This document shows, one piece after another, positions 35,294-44,044 of a stretch of DNA of 64,000 nucleotides. This DNA is from Streptomyces sp. ISL-1 (GTDB lineage: Bacteria > Actinomycetota > Actinomycetes > Streptomycetales > Streptomycetaceae): NCBI RefSeq assembly GCF_018614585.1, contig NZ_JAGGOI010000031.1:62001-126000 (forward strand), given 5' to 3'. The position numbers and the translations under genes are program-made. The notes under the pieces were generated by a model. It saw only the letters and a list, made by a program, of their open reading frames with translations. It had not been told where the DNA came from and made no database searches. Numbering within the stretch: position 1 is the stretch's first letter; every line of letters starts with the position of its first letter.

Positions 35294-36391
35294 GTGGCTA
35301 CCCGCAACGTCATGGCAGGGATTCAGCGACGTAGGCGCGGGGATGCGCAGCAACCCGACGGCCGGCACGAGCCCGGACGCGGGGGAGAGGATGCCCCGGC
35401 GGAGGGCGACGTGGGGCCCGCTCCGCAGGTGGAGCGGAATGAGCCGGAAGCACCGACCGATATGCCGAGGAAGTCGTGGGGAGCGGTGCTGCGGCGGACG
35501 GTGGCGGAGTTCAAGGACGATGAGCTGGCCGACCGGGCGGCGGCGCTGACCTACTACGGGGTGCTTGCACTCTTCCCCGCGCTGCTGGTGCTGGTCTCGC
35601 TGCTGGGAATCGCGGGCGAATCGGCGACGAAGACCATCCTGGACAACCTCAAGCAGCTCACCCCCGGTTCGGCCCGCAACATCATCACCGGCGCGGTCGA
35701 GCAGCTGCAGGCCAGCCGCGACACCGGATCCATCCTGGCGATCGTCGCTCTGCTGGTCGCGCTGTGGTCGGCGTCCGGGTATGTGGCCGCGTTCATCCGA
35801 TCCTCCAACGCCGTCTATGACATCCCCGAGGGGCGGCCGGTGTGGAAGGTCACCCCTTTGCGCCTGGCCCTGACGCTGGTGCTGATGATCATGGCGTGCG
35901 TGAGTGCGCTGATCGTGGTGTTCACGGGCGGTATTGCCAGGCAGGTGGGCAAAGCGCTGGGGATGGGCGACACGGCGCTGACGGTGTGGTCGATCGCCAA
36001 GTGGCCGGTCCTGGTCCTGCTGGTCACCATCATGATCGCGATCCTTTACTGGGCGTCGCCGAACGCGAGGGGCCGCGGCTTCAGGTGGGTCACCCCGGGC
36101 AGCTTCCTGGCCCTGGTGATCTGGATGATCGCGTCGGCCGGCTTCGCGCTGTACGTGGCGAACTTCGCCTCCTACAACAAGACCTACGGCACCCTGGCCG
36201 GGGTGATCGTTTTCCTGGTCTGGCTGTGGATCACGAATCTGGCAATCCTGCTGGGCCTGGAATTCGACGCGGAGTTGACCCGGGAGCGCGCGATCGTCGG
36301 CGGCCACCCCAAGGACGAGGAGCCGTACGTCGAGCCCCGCGACACCCGCAAGTGGAGTGAGGAGGACCGCAAGGAGATGGGCAGCGACTGA
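35294..36391 (+). CDS. YihY/BrkB family inner membrane protein
   Basis: A 365-residue protein with a charged, disordered N-terminus of about 55 residues and then six transmembrane helices. The family opener AALTYYGVLALFPALLVLVSLLG is followed by GYVAAFIRSSNAVYDI and RLALTLVLMIMACVSALIVV. The family C-terminal core also appears (WVTPGSFLALVIWMIASAGF, LAGVIVFLVWLWITNLAILL). GTG 35294 or ATG 35312 may be the start; neither has a clear ribosome site. Function is unknown despite the old ribonuclease name. It leads a membrane-protein run on the same strand. Confidence 0.9.
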   Translation: MATRNVMAGIQRRRRGDAQQPDGRHEPGRGGEDAPAEGDVGPAPQVERNEPEAPTDMPRKSWGAVLRRTVAEFKDDELADRAAALTYYGVLALFPALLVLVSLLGIAGESATKTILDNLKQLTPGSARNIITGAVEQLQASRDTGSILAIVALLVALWSASGYVAAFIRSSNAVYDIPEGRPVWKVTPLRLALTLVLMIMACVSALIVVFTGGIARQVGKALGMGDTALTVWSIAKWPVLVLLVTIMIAILYWASPNARGRGFRWVTPGSFLALVIWMIASAGFALYVANFASYNKTYGTLAGVIVFLVWLWITNLAILLGLEFDAELTRERAIVGGHPKDEEPYVEPRDTRKWSEEDRKEMGSD

Positions 36392-36553
36392 GCCGGGATG
36401 CGGCCGGATGGGCAAACCGGGCGGGGGTAGGCGTCCAGAGGCCAATCCGTGCACGGCGGGAACGGCCCCGCCCCGACGCCGGTCACAGTCGGCCGCTCCC
36501 GCCGGACAGACCCGCTCTTCCAACGGCTGAGTTACGAAAGGCAGGTCACGAGC

Positions 36554-36973
36554 ATGAGCAGGTCACTGGACCATCCGCCGCGGCAGGACACCGAGGCTTC
36601 GGTGAGCGAGCTGGTCAAGCAGGCATCCGAGCAGATGTCTCAGCTGATGCGGCAGGAGCTGAGGCTTGCGCAGGCGGAGATGAAGCAAAAAGGCAAGCGG
36701 TTCGGGATGGGCGGAGGGCTGTTCGGCGGAGCCGGAGTGGTGGGCTTCATCGCCCTGCAGGCGCTGGCGGCCACCGCGATCGTGGCGCTGGATCTGGTCT
36801 GGCCGCTCTGGGGCTCGGCGCTTGCCGTGGCCGTCGTCCTGCTTGCGGTGGCTGCCGTACTCGCCGCCGCGGGGAAGAAGCAGGTCCGCCAGGCCGCCCC
36901 GCCCGCGCCCGAGCAGGCGATCGACAGTGTGAAGGCCGACGTGGCCGAGATCAAGGAGAGGGCACACCGATGA
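36554..36973 (+). CDS. Phage-holin-like (Phage_holin_3_6) membrane protein
   Basis: A 139-residue protein. The N-terminal amphipathic region SVSELVKQASEQMSQLMRQE and LRLAQAEMKQKGKRFG is the family hallmark. Two helices follow (GGAGVVGFIALQALAATAIVA, LWGSALAVAVVLLAVAAVLAAAG), then a charged tail. Despite the family name these are ordinary actinobacterial proteins seen with DUF3618 and DUF4235 genes, as here. Its stop overlaps the next start (ATGA). The role may be envelope stability; this is not shown. Confidence 0.88.
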   Translation: MSRSLDHPPRQDTEASVSELVKQASEQMSQLMRQELRLAQAEMKQKGKRFGMGGGLFGGAGVVGFIALQALAATAIVALDLVWPLWGSALAVAVVLLAVAAVLAAAGKKQVRQAAPPAPEQAIDSVKADVAEIKERAHR

Positions 36974-37305
36974 CGGACAAGTCCCACAGTCACTCCACGC
37001 CCACCCCTGAGCAACTGCGTGAGCAGGTGGAGGTCACCCGAGACAAGCTGGGGCAGACGGTCGAAGCGCTGGCCGGCAAGGCGGATGTCAAAGCCCAGGC
37101 ACAGCAGAAGGCGGCGAAGGTGAAGAGCCAGGTGCAGGACAAGGCCGCCCACGCACTGCAGGTCGCCCAGGACAAGACCCCCGAGCCGGTACGAAGGGCG
37201 GGCCATGCGGTCGGACGGGGGCACGGTAACCAGGTTCTGCTCATCACCGGCGGTGTGGCCGCGCTCGGCGTGTTCATCTTCATGCGACGCAGCAGGAGGT
37301 GCTGA
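36970..37305 (+). CDS. DUF3618 protein
   Basis: A 111-residue protein with the DUF3618 signature TPEQLREQVEVTRDKLGQTVEALAGKADV in outline at about 12-40. A coiled, Ala/Lys-rich segment and a single C-terminal helix (VLLITGGVAALGVFIFM) follow, ending in RRSRRC. It overlaps the holin-like gene by four bases and the DUF4235 gene by one base. It is probably a membrane partner of both. Confidence 0.9.
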   Translation: MTDKSHSHSTPTPEQLREQVEVTRDKLGQTVEALAGKADVKAQAQQKAAKVKSQVQDKAAHALQVAQDKTPEPVRRAGHAVGRGHGNQVLLITGGVAALGVFIFMRRSRRC

Positions 37306-37571
37306 TGCAAGCGTCCAAGGTTGCCTATAAGCCCGTCGGCTTTGCGCTGGGCGCCGTGAGCGGTGCCGTCGCCGGCGCTGCCTTCAAGCAGGTGTGGAAG
37401 GTCATCGGCCATGACGATGATGCCCCGGACGCCACCGACCAGGACCGCAGCTGGCGGGAAGTTCTGATCGCCGCCATGCTGCAAGGCGCGATCTTTGCCG
37501 TGGTCAAGGCTGCGGTCGACCGCGGCGGAGCCACCGCTGTGCACCGCCTGACGGGAACCTGGCCCGGCTGA
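37305..37571 (+). CDS. DUF4235 membrane protein
   Basis: An 88-residue protein with the DUF4235 pattern SKVAYKPVGFALGAVSGAVAGAAFKQVWKVI in outline, then SWREVLIAAMLQGAIFAVVKAAVDRGGA. Two short helices are likely. ATG 37305 is chosen because it overlaps the DUF3618 stop (TGATG) and AGGAGGT lies just upstream; a GTG two codons earlier is possible. It is the last gene of the membrane operon. Confidence 0.9.
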   Translation: MQASKVAYKPVGFALGAVSGAVAGAAFKQVWKVIGHDDDAPDATDQDRSWREVLIAAMLQGAIFAVVKAAVDRGGATAVHRLTGTWPG

Positions 37572-37639
37572 CCCGGCAGTGGCCGCAACGCGCGACGTGG
37601 TCGGGGGCATGTGGCGTTGCCGCGGGGCTGCGCGCAGGC

Positions 37640-38380
37640 TCAGCCGTTCGCGTTCCCGCTCACGCCCCCGTTCCCGCGTTGTGCCTTGCTGAGCTGGGCC
37701 GATGCACTGTCCAGCAGCATCTCCAGCGCGGTGGGATAGGCGCTCTCGTTCATCCGGGCGACCAGCAGGTGCGCGGTCGCCGCGATGTGCGGATGGGTCG
37801 CGGCGGGCAGCCGGGCGTAGGTGGCCTGCCAGACCTCCTCGTCCGCCGCGCGTGCCCCCGCCGGCAGCGCCAGTGAGGCTGCGTCCAGCGCGGCGAATGC
37901 CAGGCTCTGGTCGATGAACGCGTGATAGATCCGCACTGCGTCGACGTCCGCGAAGCCGGCTGTGCGCAGCAGCCCCAGGATCGTCTCGTCAGCCGCCAAT
38001 TCCCAGCCTTTGCCACTCACCCGGCTGGCGGTCAGCACAGCCGCGTGGGGATGCCCGAGGTACGCGGTGTGGATGCGCAACCCCAGCTCCCGCAGATCGG
38101 CGCGCCAGTCACCGGAGCCTGCCCACCCCGACAGGGCGCGTCCCACGAGCACGTTCCCGATGGCGAGCGTCAGGTCGTCGATGCCGCTGAAGTACCGGTA
38201 CAGCGTGCTCGGGTCCGCCCCCAGGGCAGTGCCGAGGCGGCGGACGGTCAGGCCCGTGCTCCCGTGTTCCCGCAGCATGCGCAGCGCGGTCTCCACAATC
38301 AGCTGCTCAGAGAGCACCGCGCCGTTCTTCGTGGGGCGACGACGCCTCCGGGCTTCCTCGGATACCACAGGCTTGGGCAC
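37640..38380 (-). CDS. TetR family regulator
   Basis: A 246-residue regulator with an Arg-rich N-terminus (RRRRRPTKNG). The HTH is at about residues 25-70 (VETALRMLREHGSTGLTVRR, then GADPSTLYRYFSGIDDL). The C-terminal domain is of the TetR_C type common in Streptomyces. It is divergent from the saccharopine-dehydrogenase-like gene, with about 150 bases between. That gap holds a relatively AT-rich patch (around 38425-38450) where an operator is likely. Control of that gene is inference. Confidence 0.9.
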   Translation of the reverse strand: MPKPVVSEEARRRRRPTKNGAVLSEQLIVETALRMLREHGSTGLTVRRLGTALGADPSTLYRYFSGIDDLTLAIGNVLVGRALSGWAGSGDWRADLRELGLRIHTAYLGHPHAAVLTASRVSGKGWELAADETILGLLRTAGFADVDAVRIYHAFIDQSLAFAALDAASLALPAGARAADEEVWQATYARLPAATHPHIAATAHLLVARMNESAYPTALEMLLDSASAQLSKAQRGNGGVSGNANG

Positions 38381-38533
38381 GTCACGCTCCCTCTACGACC
38401 ATCGCCATGACCCCAGCGACCTTATGCCAACATGATTGACGTTAACAGTGGTCCGCGCGTTGGATCGGGTCCCACAGGCACCGCGCCCTTCAGCAGCGCC
38501 CTGCACGCTGTGTCTGGGAAATGGAGTTTGGCC

Positions 38534-39757
38534 ATGCGCGTTCTTCTCGTGGGGGCCGGCGGCGTCGGTACCGCCATCACCCGGATCGCGGCCCGCCGGT
38601 CCTTCTTCGACCACGTGGTCGTTGCCGACTATGACCTCTCCCGCGCCGAAGCCGCCGTCGCGGCCCTGGAGCCGGACGGCCGCTTCAGCGCCGAACGGAT
38701 CGACGCGAGCGATGAGGCCGCCGTCACCTCCCTGCTGCACAGCCGTCGCTGCGACGTTCTGCTCAACGCCACCGACCCCCGCTTCGTGATGCCGCTGTTC
38801 CAGGCGGCCCTGGCCGCCGGGGCGCACTACCTCGACATGGCGATGTCCCTGTCGCGCCCACACCCGGAGCGTCCCAACGAGCTCTGCGGCGTCAAGCTCG
38901 GCGACACGCAGTTCGAGCGCGCCGCGGACTGGGAGAAAGCCGGTTCCCTCGCCCTTGTCGGCATGGGCGTCGAGCCGGGGCTGTCCGACGTCTTCGCCCG
39001 GCATGCCGCCGAGGAACTCTTCGACGAGATCGAGGAGATCGGCATCCGCGACGGGGCGAACCTCACGGTCGACGGTTACGACTTCGCGCCCTCGTTCAGC
39101 ATCTGGACCACCATCGAGGAATGCCTCAACGCGCCCGTCGTCTACGAAGCCGGCCGCGGCTGGTTCACCACCGCCCCCTTCAGCGAGCCCGAGGTCTTCG
39201 ACTTCCCCGAGGGGATCGGACCCGTCGAGTGCGTCAACGTGGAGCACGAGGAGGTCCTGCTGGTGCCGCGCTGGGTGGACGCGGGACGCGTCACCTTCAA
39301 GTACGGCCTCGGTGAGGACTTCATCCGTACGCTGCAGACGCTGCACCTGCTGGGGCTGGACCGCACCGATCCGGTGCCGGTGCCCGCGGCGGACGGATCG
39401 GGCACGGTCCACGTCTCGCCGCGGGACGTGGTCGCCGCCTGCCTGCCGGACCCGGCGGCCCTCGGGGAGCGCATGCACGGCAAGACCTGTGCGGGCACCT
39501 GGGTCAAGGGCACCAAGGACGGCCGCCCGCGCGAGGTCTACCTGTACCACGTGGTCGACAACCAGTGGTCCATGCGTGAGTACGGCTGCCAGGCGGTCGT
39601 GTGGCAGACCGCCATCAACCCCGTCGTCGCACTGGAACTGATCGCCGCCGGTACCTGGTCCGGCAGCGGCGTTCTCGGCCCCGAGGCGCTTCCCGCCCGG
39701 CCTTTCCTGGACCTGCTGACCGAGTACGGCTCACCCTGGGGCATGCGCGAGCAGTGA
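38534..39757 (+). CDS. Saccharopine dehydrogenase-like NAD(P)-dependent oxidoreductase
   Basis: A 407-residue protein. The Rossmann motif LLVGAGGVGTAITRIAA is at residues 4-20. The catalytic-domain pattern of the saccharopine / carboxynorspermidine / lysine-dehydrogenase family follows (CDVLLNATDPRFVMPLFQAA, AGAHYLDMAMS, GMGVEPGLSDVFARHAAEEL, then DGRPREVYLYHVVDNQW). ATG 38534 has only a weak GGAG upstream. Reactions of this group reduce or oxidise an imine on an amino acid. The substrate here is not known. The divergent TetR suggests induction by it. Confidence 0.86.
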   Translation: MRVLLVGAGGVGTAITRIAARRSFFDHVVVADYDLSRAEAAVAALEPDGRFSAERIDASDEAAVTSLLHSRRCDVLLNATDPRFVMPLFQAALAAGAHYLDMAMSLSRPHPERPNELCGVKLGDTQFERAADWEKAGSLALVGMGVEPGLSDVFARHAAEELFDEIEEIGIRDGANLTVDGYDFAPSFSIWTTIEECLNAPVVYEAGRGWFTTAPFSEPEVFDFPEGIGPVECVNVEHEEVLLVPRWVDAGRVTFKYGLGEDFIRTLQTLHLLGLDRTDPVPVPAADGSGTVHVSPRDVVAACLPDPAALGERMHGKTCAGTWVKGTKDGRPREVYLYHVVDNQWSMREYGCQAVVWQTAINPVVALELIAAGTWSGSGVLGPEALPARPFLDLLTEYGSPWGMREQ

Positions 39758-39813
39758 CAGCCGCCGACGGCGAACGGGCGGCACACGGCTGCCTGTTGTT
39801 CGATCCGGCAGAG

Positions 39814-39843
39814 GGGGAGTCGCCCAGATCTCGGTGACTCCCC
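39814..39843 (+). terminator. Hairpin terminator after saccharopine-dehydrogenase-like gene
   Basis: GGGGAGTC at 39814-39821 pairs with its complement at 39836-39843, loop of 14, followed by TTCTCTG. It lies 57 bases after the stop. Confidence 0.7.
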
Positions 39844-40021
39844 TTCTCTGTGCCTGGGCCGACACCCGCGCCGTCGTGGATACGTGTCCGTACTCTGCCC
39901 GGTCGGCTACCTTTTGGTCCTGAAATGTGCGTTTCGGGCGCATGGCTTCACGGCGGAAGGGTGCACGCATGACGCCGATCCTGGCCGACGCTGTGGTCGG
40001 CGTGGCCGAACCCGTGTCGGC

Positions 40022-40570
40022 ATGACTACTCCGGACCCGGATCTGGAACCGCGACCGGTCGCCTCCGAGCAGATCGCGACCGCCGCCCGTGGCCAGGCCG
40101 CGGCCGCGCGACTCAAGGAACGGATCTACGCGAACATCACGCTGGCCGCCGTCCTGGTGTCCCTCTCCGAGACGGAAGCGACCGACCATGTCGAAGCAGC
40201 GCTCACTGTGGCTGTTACTGCGCTCGGGATCTGGCTGGCCACGCTCGTCGCCGACGAGCAGTCGCATCGTTCTGCGACTGGGCGCGGCGCGAACCGGGCG
40301 GAGGTCCGGATGGCGTTGCACGTCTCCAGTCCATTGCTGCTGAGCGCCATGGGGCCCCTGGCGCTGATCGGATTGTCGGCGCTGGGCGCGGTGGAGCTGG
40401 GCACCGCGCTGCTGATCAGCTCCGGAATGGCAGTGGCGAGCCTGTTCCTTTGGGGCTGGCGGACCGGCCTGAAGATGGGCAACGGGCCGTTGAGCGCACT
40501 CGTCTCGGGTCTTTTGGACACGGCGATCGGATTGGGGGTCGTGGCCGTGAAACTCCTCTCGGGCCATTGA
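40022..40570 (+). CDS. Hypothetical small membrane protein
   Basis: A 182-residue protein with four predicted helices (ITLAAVLVSLSE, ALTVAVTALGIWLATLVA, LLLSAMGPLALIGLSALGAVE, TALLISSGMAVASLFLWGWRTGL), plus a C-terminal one (ALVSGLLDTAIGLGVVAVKLL). The N-terminus is soluble and charged (about 45 residues). ATG 40022 is chosen because upstream residues are not protein-like. No family was recognised, though similar four-helix proteins are frequent in Streptomyces. It converges on the P450 gene. Confidence 0.65.
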   Translation: MTTPDPDLEPRPVASEQIATAARGQAAAARLKERIYANITLAAVLVSLSETEATDHVEAALTVAVTALGIWLATLVADEQSHRSATGRGANRAEVRMALHVSSPLLLSAMGPLALIGLSALGAVELGTALLISSGMAVASLFLWGWRTGLKMGNGPLSALVSGLLDTAIGLGVVAVKLLSGH

Positions 40571-40634
40571 TCTCGCCGGCGTGTCGTCTCCATAAGGACG
40601 ATGACGCGCTGACAGACCACACCCATCAGGACAC

Positions 40635-41993
40635 TCACGGGTGACGCGACTCGACCGTCATGGGGATACGGTCAGCGTGCGCCACCGCCGACGCCACCTC
40701 TTTGGGCGTGTGGCCGGGCACCGGGACCAGCTGCCATCGCGCGAGCCACGTTGCCAGCGCGATCGTCGCCTCCGTCCACACGAACGTGTCCCCGATGCAC
40801 TTCCGGTTGCCTGCCCCGAACGGGATGTAAGCCTCACGCCGGATCTCCTCCCGGCGTTCCGGCAGCCACCGGTCGGGGTCGAAGCGATCGGGATCCTTGT
40901 ACAGACTCGGGTCCCGGTGCAGGGCGTAGAGACTGAACCCGACCTCGGTCCCGGCAGGGATCGTGATGCCGCCCAGATCCACCGGTGCCGTGGTGCGGCG
41001 CATCAGGAACGTGACGCCATGCAGCCGGATCACCTCGTCGAGCACCCGCCGGATCCCCGCCAGCCGGGGCACGTCCTCAATGGTCACCGGCCGGTCGCCG
41101 ACGACTTCCTCGATCTCCGCGACCAACTGCTCCTGCACGTCGGAATGGTTGGCCAGCTCGTGGAGCGTCCAGGCGAGCATGGAAGCCGTGGTCTCGGCGC
41201 CGGCGAAGAGAATGGTGCTGAGTTCGTCCCTGACCTCACGGTCGGACAGCGACTCCCCGGTGTCGGTGTCCTGAGCGGCGAGCAGCAACGACAGGAGATC
41301 GTTCCGGTCGGTGTGTCCGGAGCGGCGTGCGGTCATCACGACCTCGTCGATGACCTTGCGCAAGCTCGTCGCCGCGGCGTCGAAGTCACGGTTGGCGCGG
41401 ATCGGCAGCCGGTCCAGGAGCTTGGGGGACGCCGCGCGTATCAGGAGGTTCTTCAGCAGTACGGGCAGGTTCTCGCGTACGGCTTCCACTGCCGGCAGCC
41501 CGATATCGGTGGAGAACATCGTCGACGCGAGCGTCTCGATGGAGTACTCGGCCATAGCCTTCTCCATCTGGATCTCCTGGCCCGCAGTCCAGGAGTCGGC
41601 CAGGACGCGCGCGTGGTGGCTCATGGTGTCGGAGTAGAACGCGATGCGCTCCTTGGAGAACATCGGCTGGACCATGCGCCGGTGCCGGCGATGCACCTCA
41701 CCGTCGGCATTCGCCAGGCCGTTGCCCGCGAGCGGCCGCAGCCGGTCGAAGAACCGCCCCTTCTCGAAGCTGCGCGCCTGTTTCACCGTCACCTCGTGGA
41801 CCAGTTCGGCCGAGGTTGTGACGTACACGGGCATCGTGCCGAAGTCGACACGGACCAGATCCCCGTGTTCCCGCAGCGACTTCAGAAACCTGAAGGGGTC
41901 ACGCAACAGCTTCGGGACGTGCCCGAGAAGTGGCACCGCGCCGGGAGCGCGCGGAACCGATTGCAATCCGGCCGACTGCAACACAACTGACAC
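40635..41993 (-). CDS. Cytochrome P450 (resembles terpene-oxidising CYP183/CYP170 types)
   Basis: A 452-residue P450 with complete motifs: I-helix AGAETT at 264-269, K-helix EVIR at 320-323, FDPDRWLPER, and the haem loop FGAGNRKCIG with thiolate C399. The proline-rich start (VPRAPGAVPLLGHVPKLL) and overall layout recall eukaryote-like bacterial P450s such as pentalenene oxygenase. GTG 41993 is chosen because AAAGGA lies seven bases before it; TTG 41996 is the alternative. It is divergent from the second P450. No terpene synthase, ferredoxin or reductase gene is nearby, so the substrate is open. Confidence 0.9.
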   Translation of the reverse strand: MSVVLQSAGLQSVPRAPGAVPLLGHVPKLLRDPFRFLKSLREHGDLVRVDFGTMPVYVTTSAELVHEVTVKQARSFEKGRFFDRLRPLAGNGLANADGEVHRRHRRMVQPMFSKERIAFYSDTMSHHARVLADSWTAGQEIQMEKAMAEYSIETLASTMFSTDIGLPAVEAVRENLPVLLKNLLIRAASPKLLDRLPIRANRDFDAAATSLRKVIDEVVMTARRSGHTDRNDLLSLLLAAQDTDTGESLSDREVRDELSTILFAGAETTASMLAWTLHELANHSDVQEQLVAEIEEVVGDRPVTIEDVPRLAGIRRVLDEVIRLHGVTFLMRRTTAPVDLGGITIPAGTEVGFSLYALHRDPSLYKDPDRFDPDRWLPERREEIRREAYIPFGAGNRKCIGDTFVWTEATIALATWLARWQLVPVPGHTPKEVASAVAHADRIPMTVESRHP

Positions 41994-42006
41994 CAAGTAA
42001 TCCTTT

Positions 42007-42461
42007 GCTCTGCGCGGTGCGGCACACCGTCCGGTGAGCCGCGCGACCTGCGACCTCGTGCTGGAGGAGATCTCATCACCTGCCGTCCGGCAGCGCGAGG
42101 GCGGACCCCCCGGGCCGGGAGCCGCGCGCCCTTCAGCCGAGCCCACTCCCGTAACGGATCTGAAGGAGCGCCAAATATGCAGCCGCACAGACGAGTTCAC
42201 CCGGACTCGCTGCTCAGAGGGATTGGAACGAGGGATATGCTGCGGGCGCTCCTGCAGTTTCACTCCCTGTGCGAGGAAGCACCTGCCGTATCCCGGTCCT
42301 TCATGATGCGCCCCATAAAAAGGCCCCAAGGCGCGCGGCAGCCAGCGTCGCCGCACCTCGGCCCCTGACACACAGGCGTTGTTGCTGATCACGAAGTCGA
42401 ACTGGGGCAGCGGGTTGAACTCCATCGCCGTACCGTCTAAGCGTTGCTTCTCGGAGGCCTC
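42007..42461. other. Divergent P450 intergenic region
   Basis: About 455 bases between the two P450 starts. On the minus strand, ATG at 42423-42425 opens about 20 residues with strong codon bias (MEFNPLPQFDFVISNNACVS) and then turns non-coding, possibly the stub of a lost gene. On the plus strand, AAGGAG and an ATG at 42177 open a 63-residue frame without recognisable features. Promoters for both P450s should lie here. Confidence 0.4.
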
Positions 42462-43901
42462 GTGACCACCCCGTACTCAGACCCGACCGGCACCTCGTCC
42501 GCTCCCGTCCCACCTCCCGGCTGCCCTGCGCATGCTCAAGGGCCCAGTGGGCTTCGGCGGCTGTACGGGCCGGAGGCGCAGGGCTCGCCGCAGGCGCTGT
42601 ACGAGAAGCTGCGCCAGGAGCACGGCCCGGTGGCGCCGGTGCTGCTCCCCGGTGATGTGCCGGCCTGGCTGGTCCTTGGGCACCGCGAAAACCTCGAGGT
42701 GATGCGTGCCCCCTCCCTGTTCTCCTGCGACTCCCACAACTGGAACGTCAAACTGCAGGCCGACTCCCCGCTGCTCCCGATCACCGCGTGGCAGCCGCTC
42801 GTGGCTTTCACCGACGGCGAGGAGCACGCCCGGCTGCGGAGGGCGATCACCGACAGCCTGGACCGCTTCAACCGCCACGGAATCCGCCGTTACGTCGTCC
42901 GGTACGCGAACCAACTGATCGACGACTTCGCCGCAACAGGGCAGGCGGACCTTGTGGGCGGCTTCGCCGAGAAGCTTCCGGTTCTGGTCCTCGCGGTGCA
43001 GTTCGGCATACCCGAGAAGGATGCGCTTGCGCTGGGCGAGGCCGTGCGTGACATGGTCAAGGGCACCCAAACCGCCCTCCAGAGCAACCAGTTCGTCGTG
43101 GACACCATGTGGGAGCTGGTCAAGCGCAAGCAGGAAAAGCCCGGCGAGGATTTCGCCAGCTCGCTGCTCCGCCACGATTCGGATCTCAGCGACACCGAAG
43201 TGATGGAGCATCTACGGCACGCGATCGTCGCCGCGGTTGAGAACACGGTCAACCTGATCGCCAACACGCTACGGATGGTGCTGACCGACCGCCGCTTCCG
43301 CGGGAGTCTGTCCGGCGGCCAGATGACGCTGCCGGACGGGCTCGACCAGGTGTTCTGGGACGCGCCGCCCCTCGGGGTGGTGCCCACCCGTTGGGCGACG
43401 GGGGACATGGTCCTGGGCGGACAGCAGATCAGGGCCGGCGACATGGTGATGCTGGGGCTCGCTGCCGGCAATGTCGACCCCGAGATCCGGCCGGATCTGA
43501 ACGCGCCGGTGCACGGCAACCGTTCACACCTCGCCTTCGGCGCCGGACCGCACGAGTGCCCCGGCCAGGACATCGGACGAGCCATCGCGGACACCGGTAT
43601 CGACACGCTGCTGATGCGTCTGCCCGATGTGCAACTCGCCGTGTCCGAGACCGAGTTGCACGTAACCGCTTCCCTGGTCTCCGGTCGCCTGGACAGCCTG
43701 CCCGCGCGGTTCAGCCCCCGGCGCCCGGGGAAGGGCGGCGAAGCCACCGCTGCCGTGACCCTCACCGCCCCGCGTACGGCTTCGCTGGGTCAGCCGCTGC
43801 CGGCGGCCGAGCCGACGGCAGTGCCCTCGTGGGCGGCCGCCGGCACCGCGACCCGCGGGCCCTGGTGGCGCAGGTTCATCGGGCGGCGCGCCTCCCGCTA
43901 G
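42462..43901 (+). CDS. CYP157-like cytochrome P450 lacking the EXXR motif
   Basis: A 479-residue P450. The haem loop is intact (HLAFGAGPHECPG, thiolate C366) and is followed by the CYP157-style DIGRAIADTGIDTLLMRLPD. The K-helix EXXR, otherwise near-universal, is replaced by DQVFW at 295-299, in the context LPDGLDQVFWDAPPLGVVPTRWA. The I-helix reads AAVENTVNLIAN without the usual acid-Thr pair in standard form. CYP157 proteins are known to lack EXXR and are normally the last gene of conservons (cvnABCD-P450). None of those partners is here. A C-terminal 60-residue tail is Pro/Ala/Thr rich and ends RRFIGRRASR. GTG 42462 has GGAGG upstream. Confidence 0.88.
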   Translation: MTTPYSDPTGTSSAPVPPPGCPAHAQGPSGLRRLYGPEAQGSPQALYEKLRQEHGPVAPVLLPGDVPAWLVLGHRENLEVMRAPSLFSCDSHNWNVKLQADSPLLPITAWQPLVAFTDGEEHARLRRAITDSLDRFNRHGIRRYVVRYANQLIDDFAATGQADLVGGFAEKLPVLVLAVQFGIPEKDALALGEAVRDMVKGTQTALQSNQFVVDTMWELVKRKQEKPGEDFASSLLRHDSDLSDTEVMEHLRHAIVAAVENTVNLIANTLRMVLTDRRFRGSLSGGQMTLPDGLDQVFWDAPPLGVVPTRWATGDMVLGGQQIRAGDMVMLGLAAGNVDPEIRPDLNAPVHGNRSHLAFGAGPHECPGQDIGRAIADTGIDTLLMRLPDVQLAVSETELHVTASLVSGRLDSLPARFSPRRPGKGGEATAAVTLTAPRTASLGQPLPAAEPTAVPSWAAAGTATRGPWWRRFIGRRASR

Positions 43902-43913
43902 CGCGCATGACAG

Positions 43914-43940
43914 AGCCCGGACCACGATGCGGTCCGGGCT
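43914..43940. terminator. Hairpin terminator after CYP157-like gene
   Basis: A perfect 10-bp stem, AGCCCGGACC at 43914-43923 and its complement at 43931-43940, with a 7-base loop, followed by TCGG. Confidence 0.85.
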
Positions 43941-44044
43941 TCGGTCCCGGTCCCCCTCCAGAGTTTGCTGACTCGCCCGGTGACCAAACCGAACGGCCGG
44001 GCCCTCCGGCCAGTCGCGGGCGAGCAGGCCCATAGGCTGCTCGC

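Noticed and set aside
36554..36973. Prophage remnant suggested by the holin-like protein
   Set aside because: This family is a normal partner of DUF3618 and DUF4235 genes in actinobacteria and no other phage gene is near.
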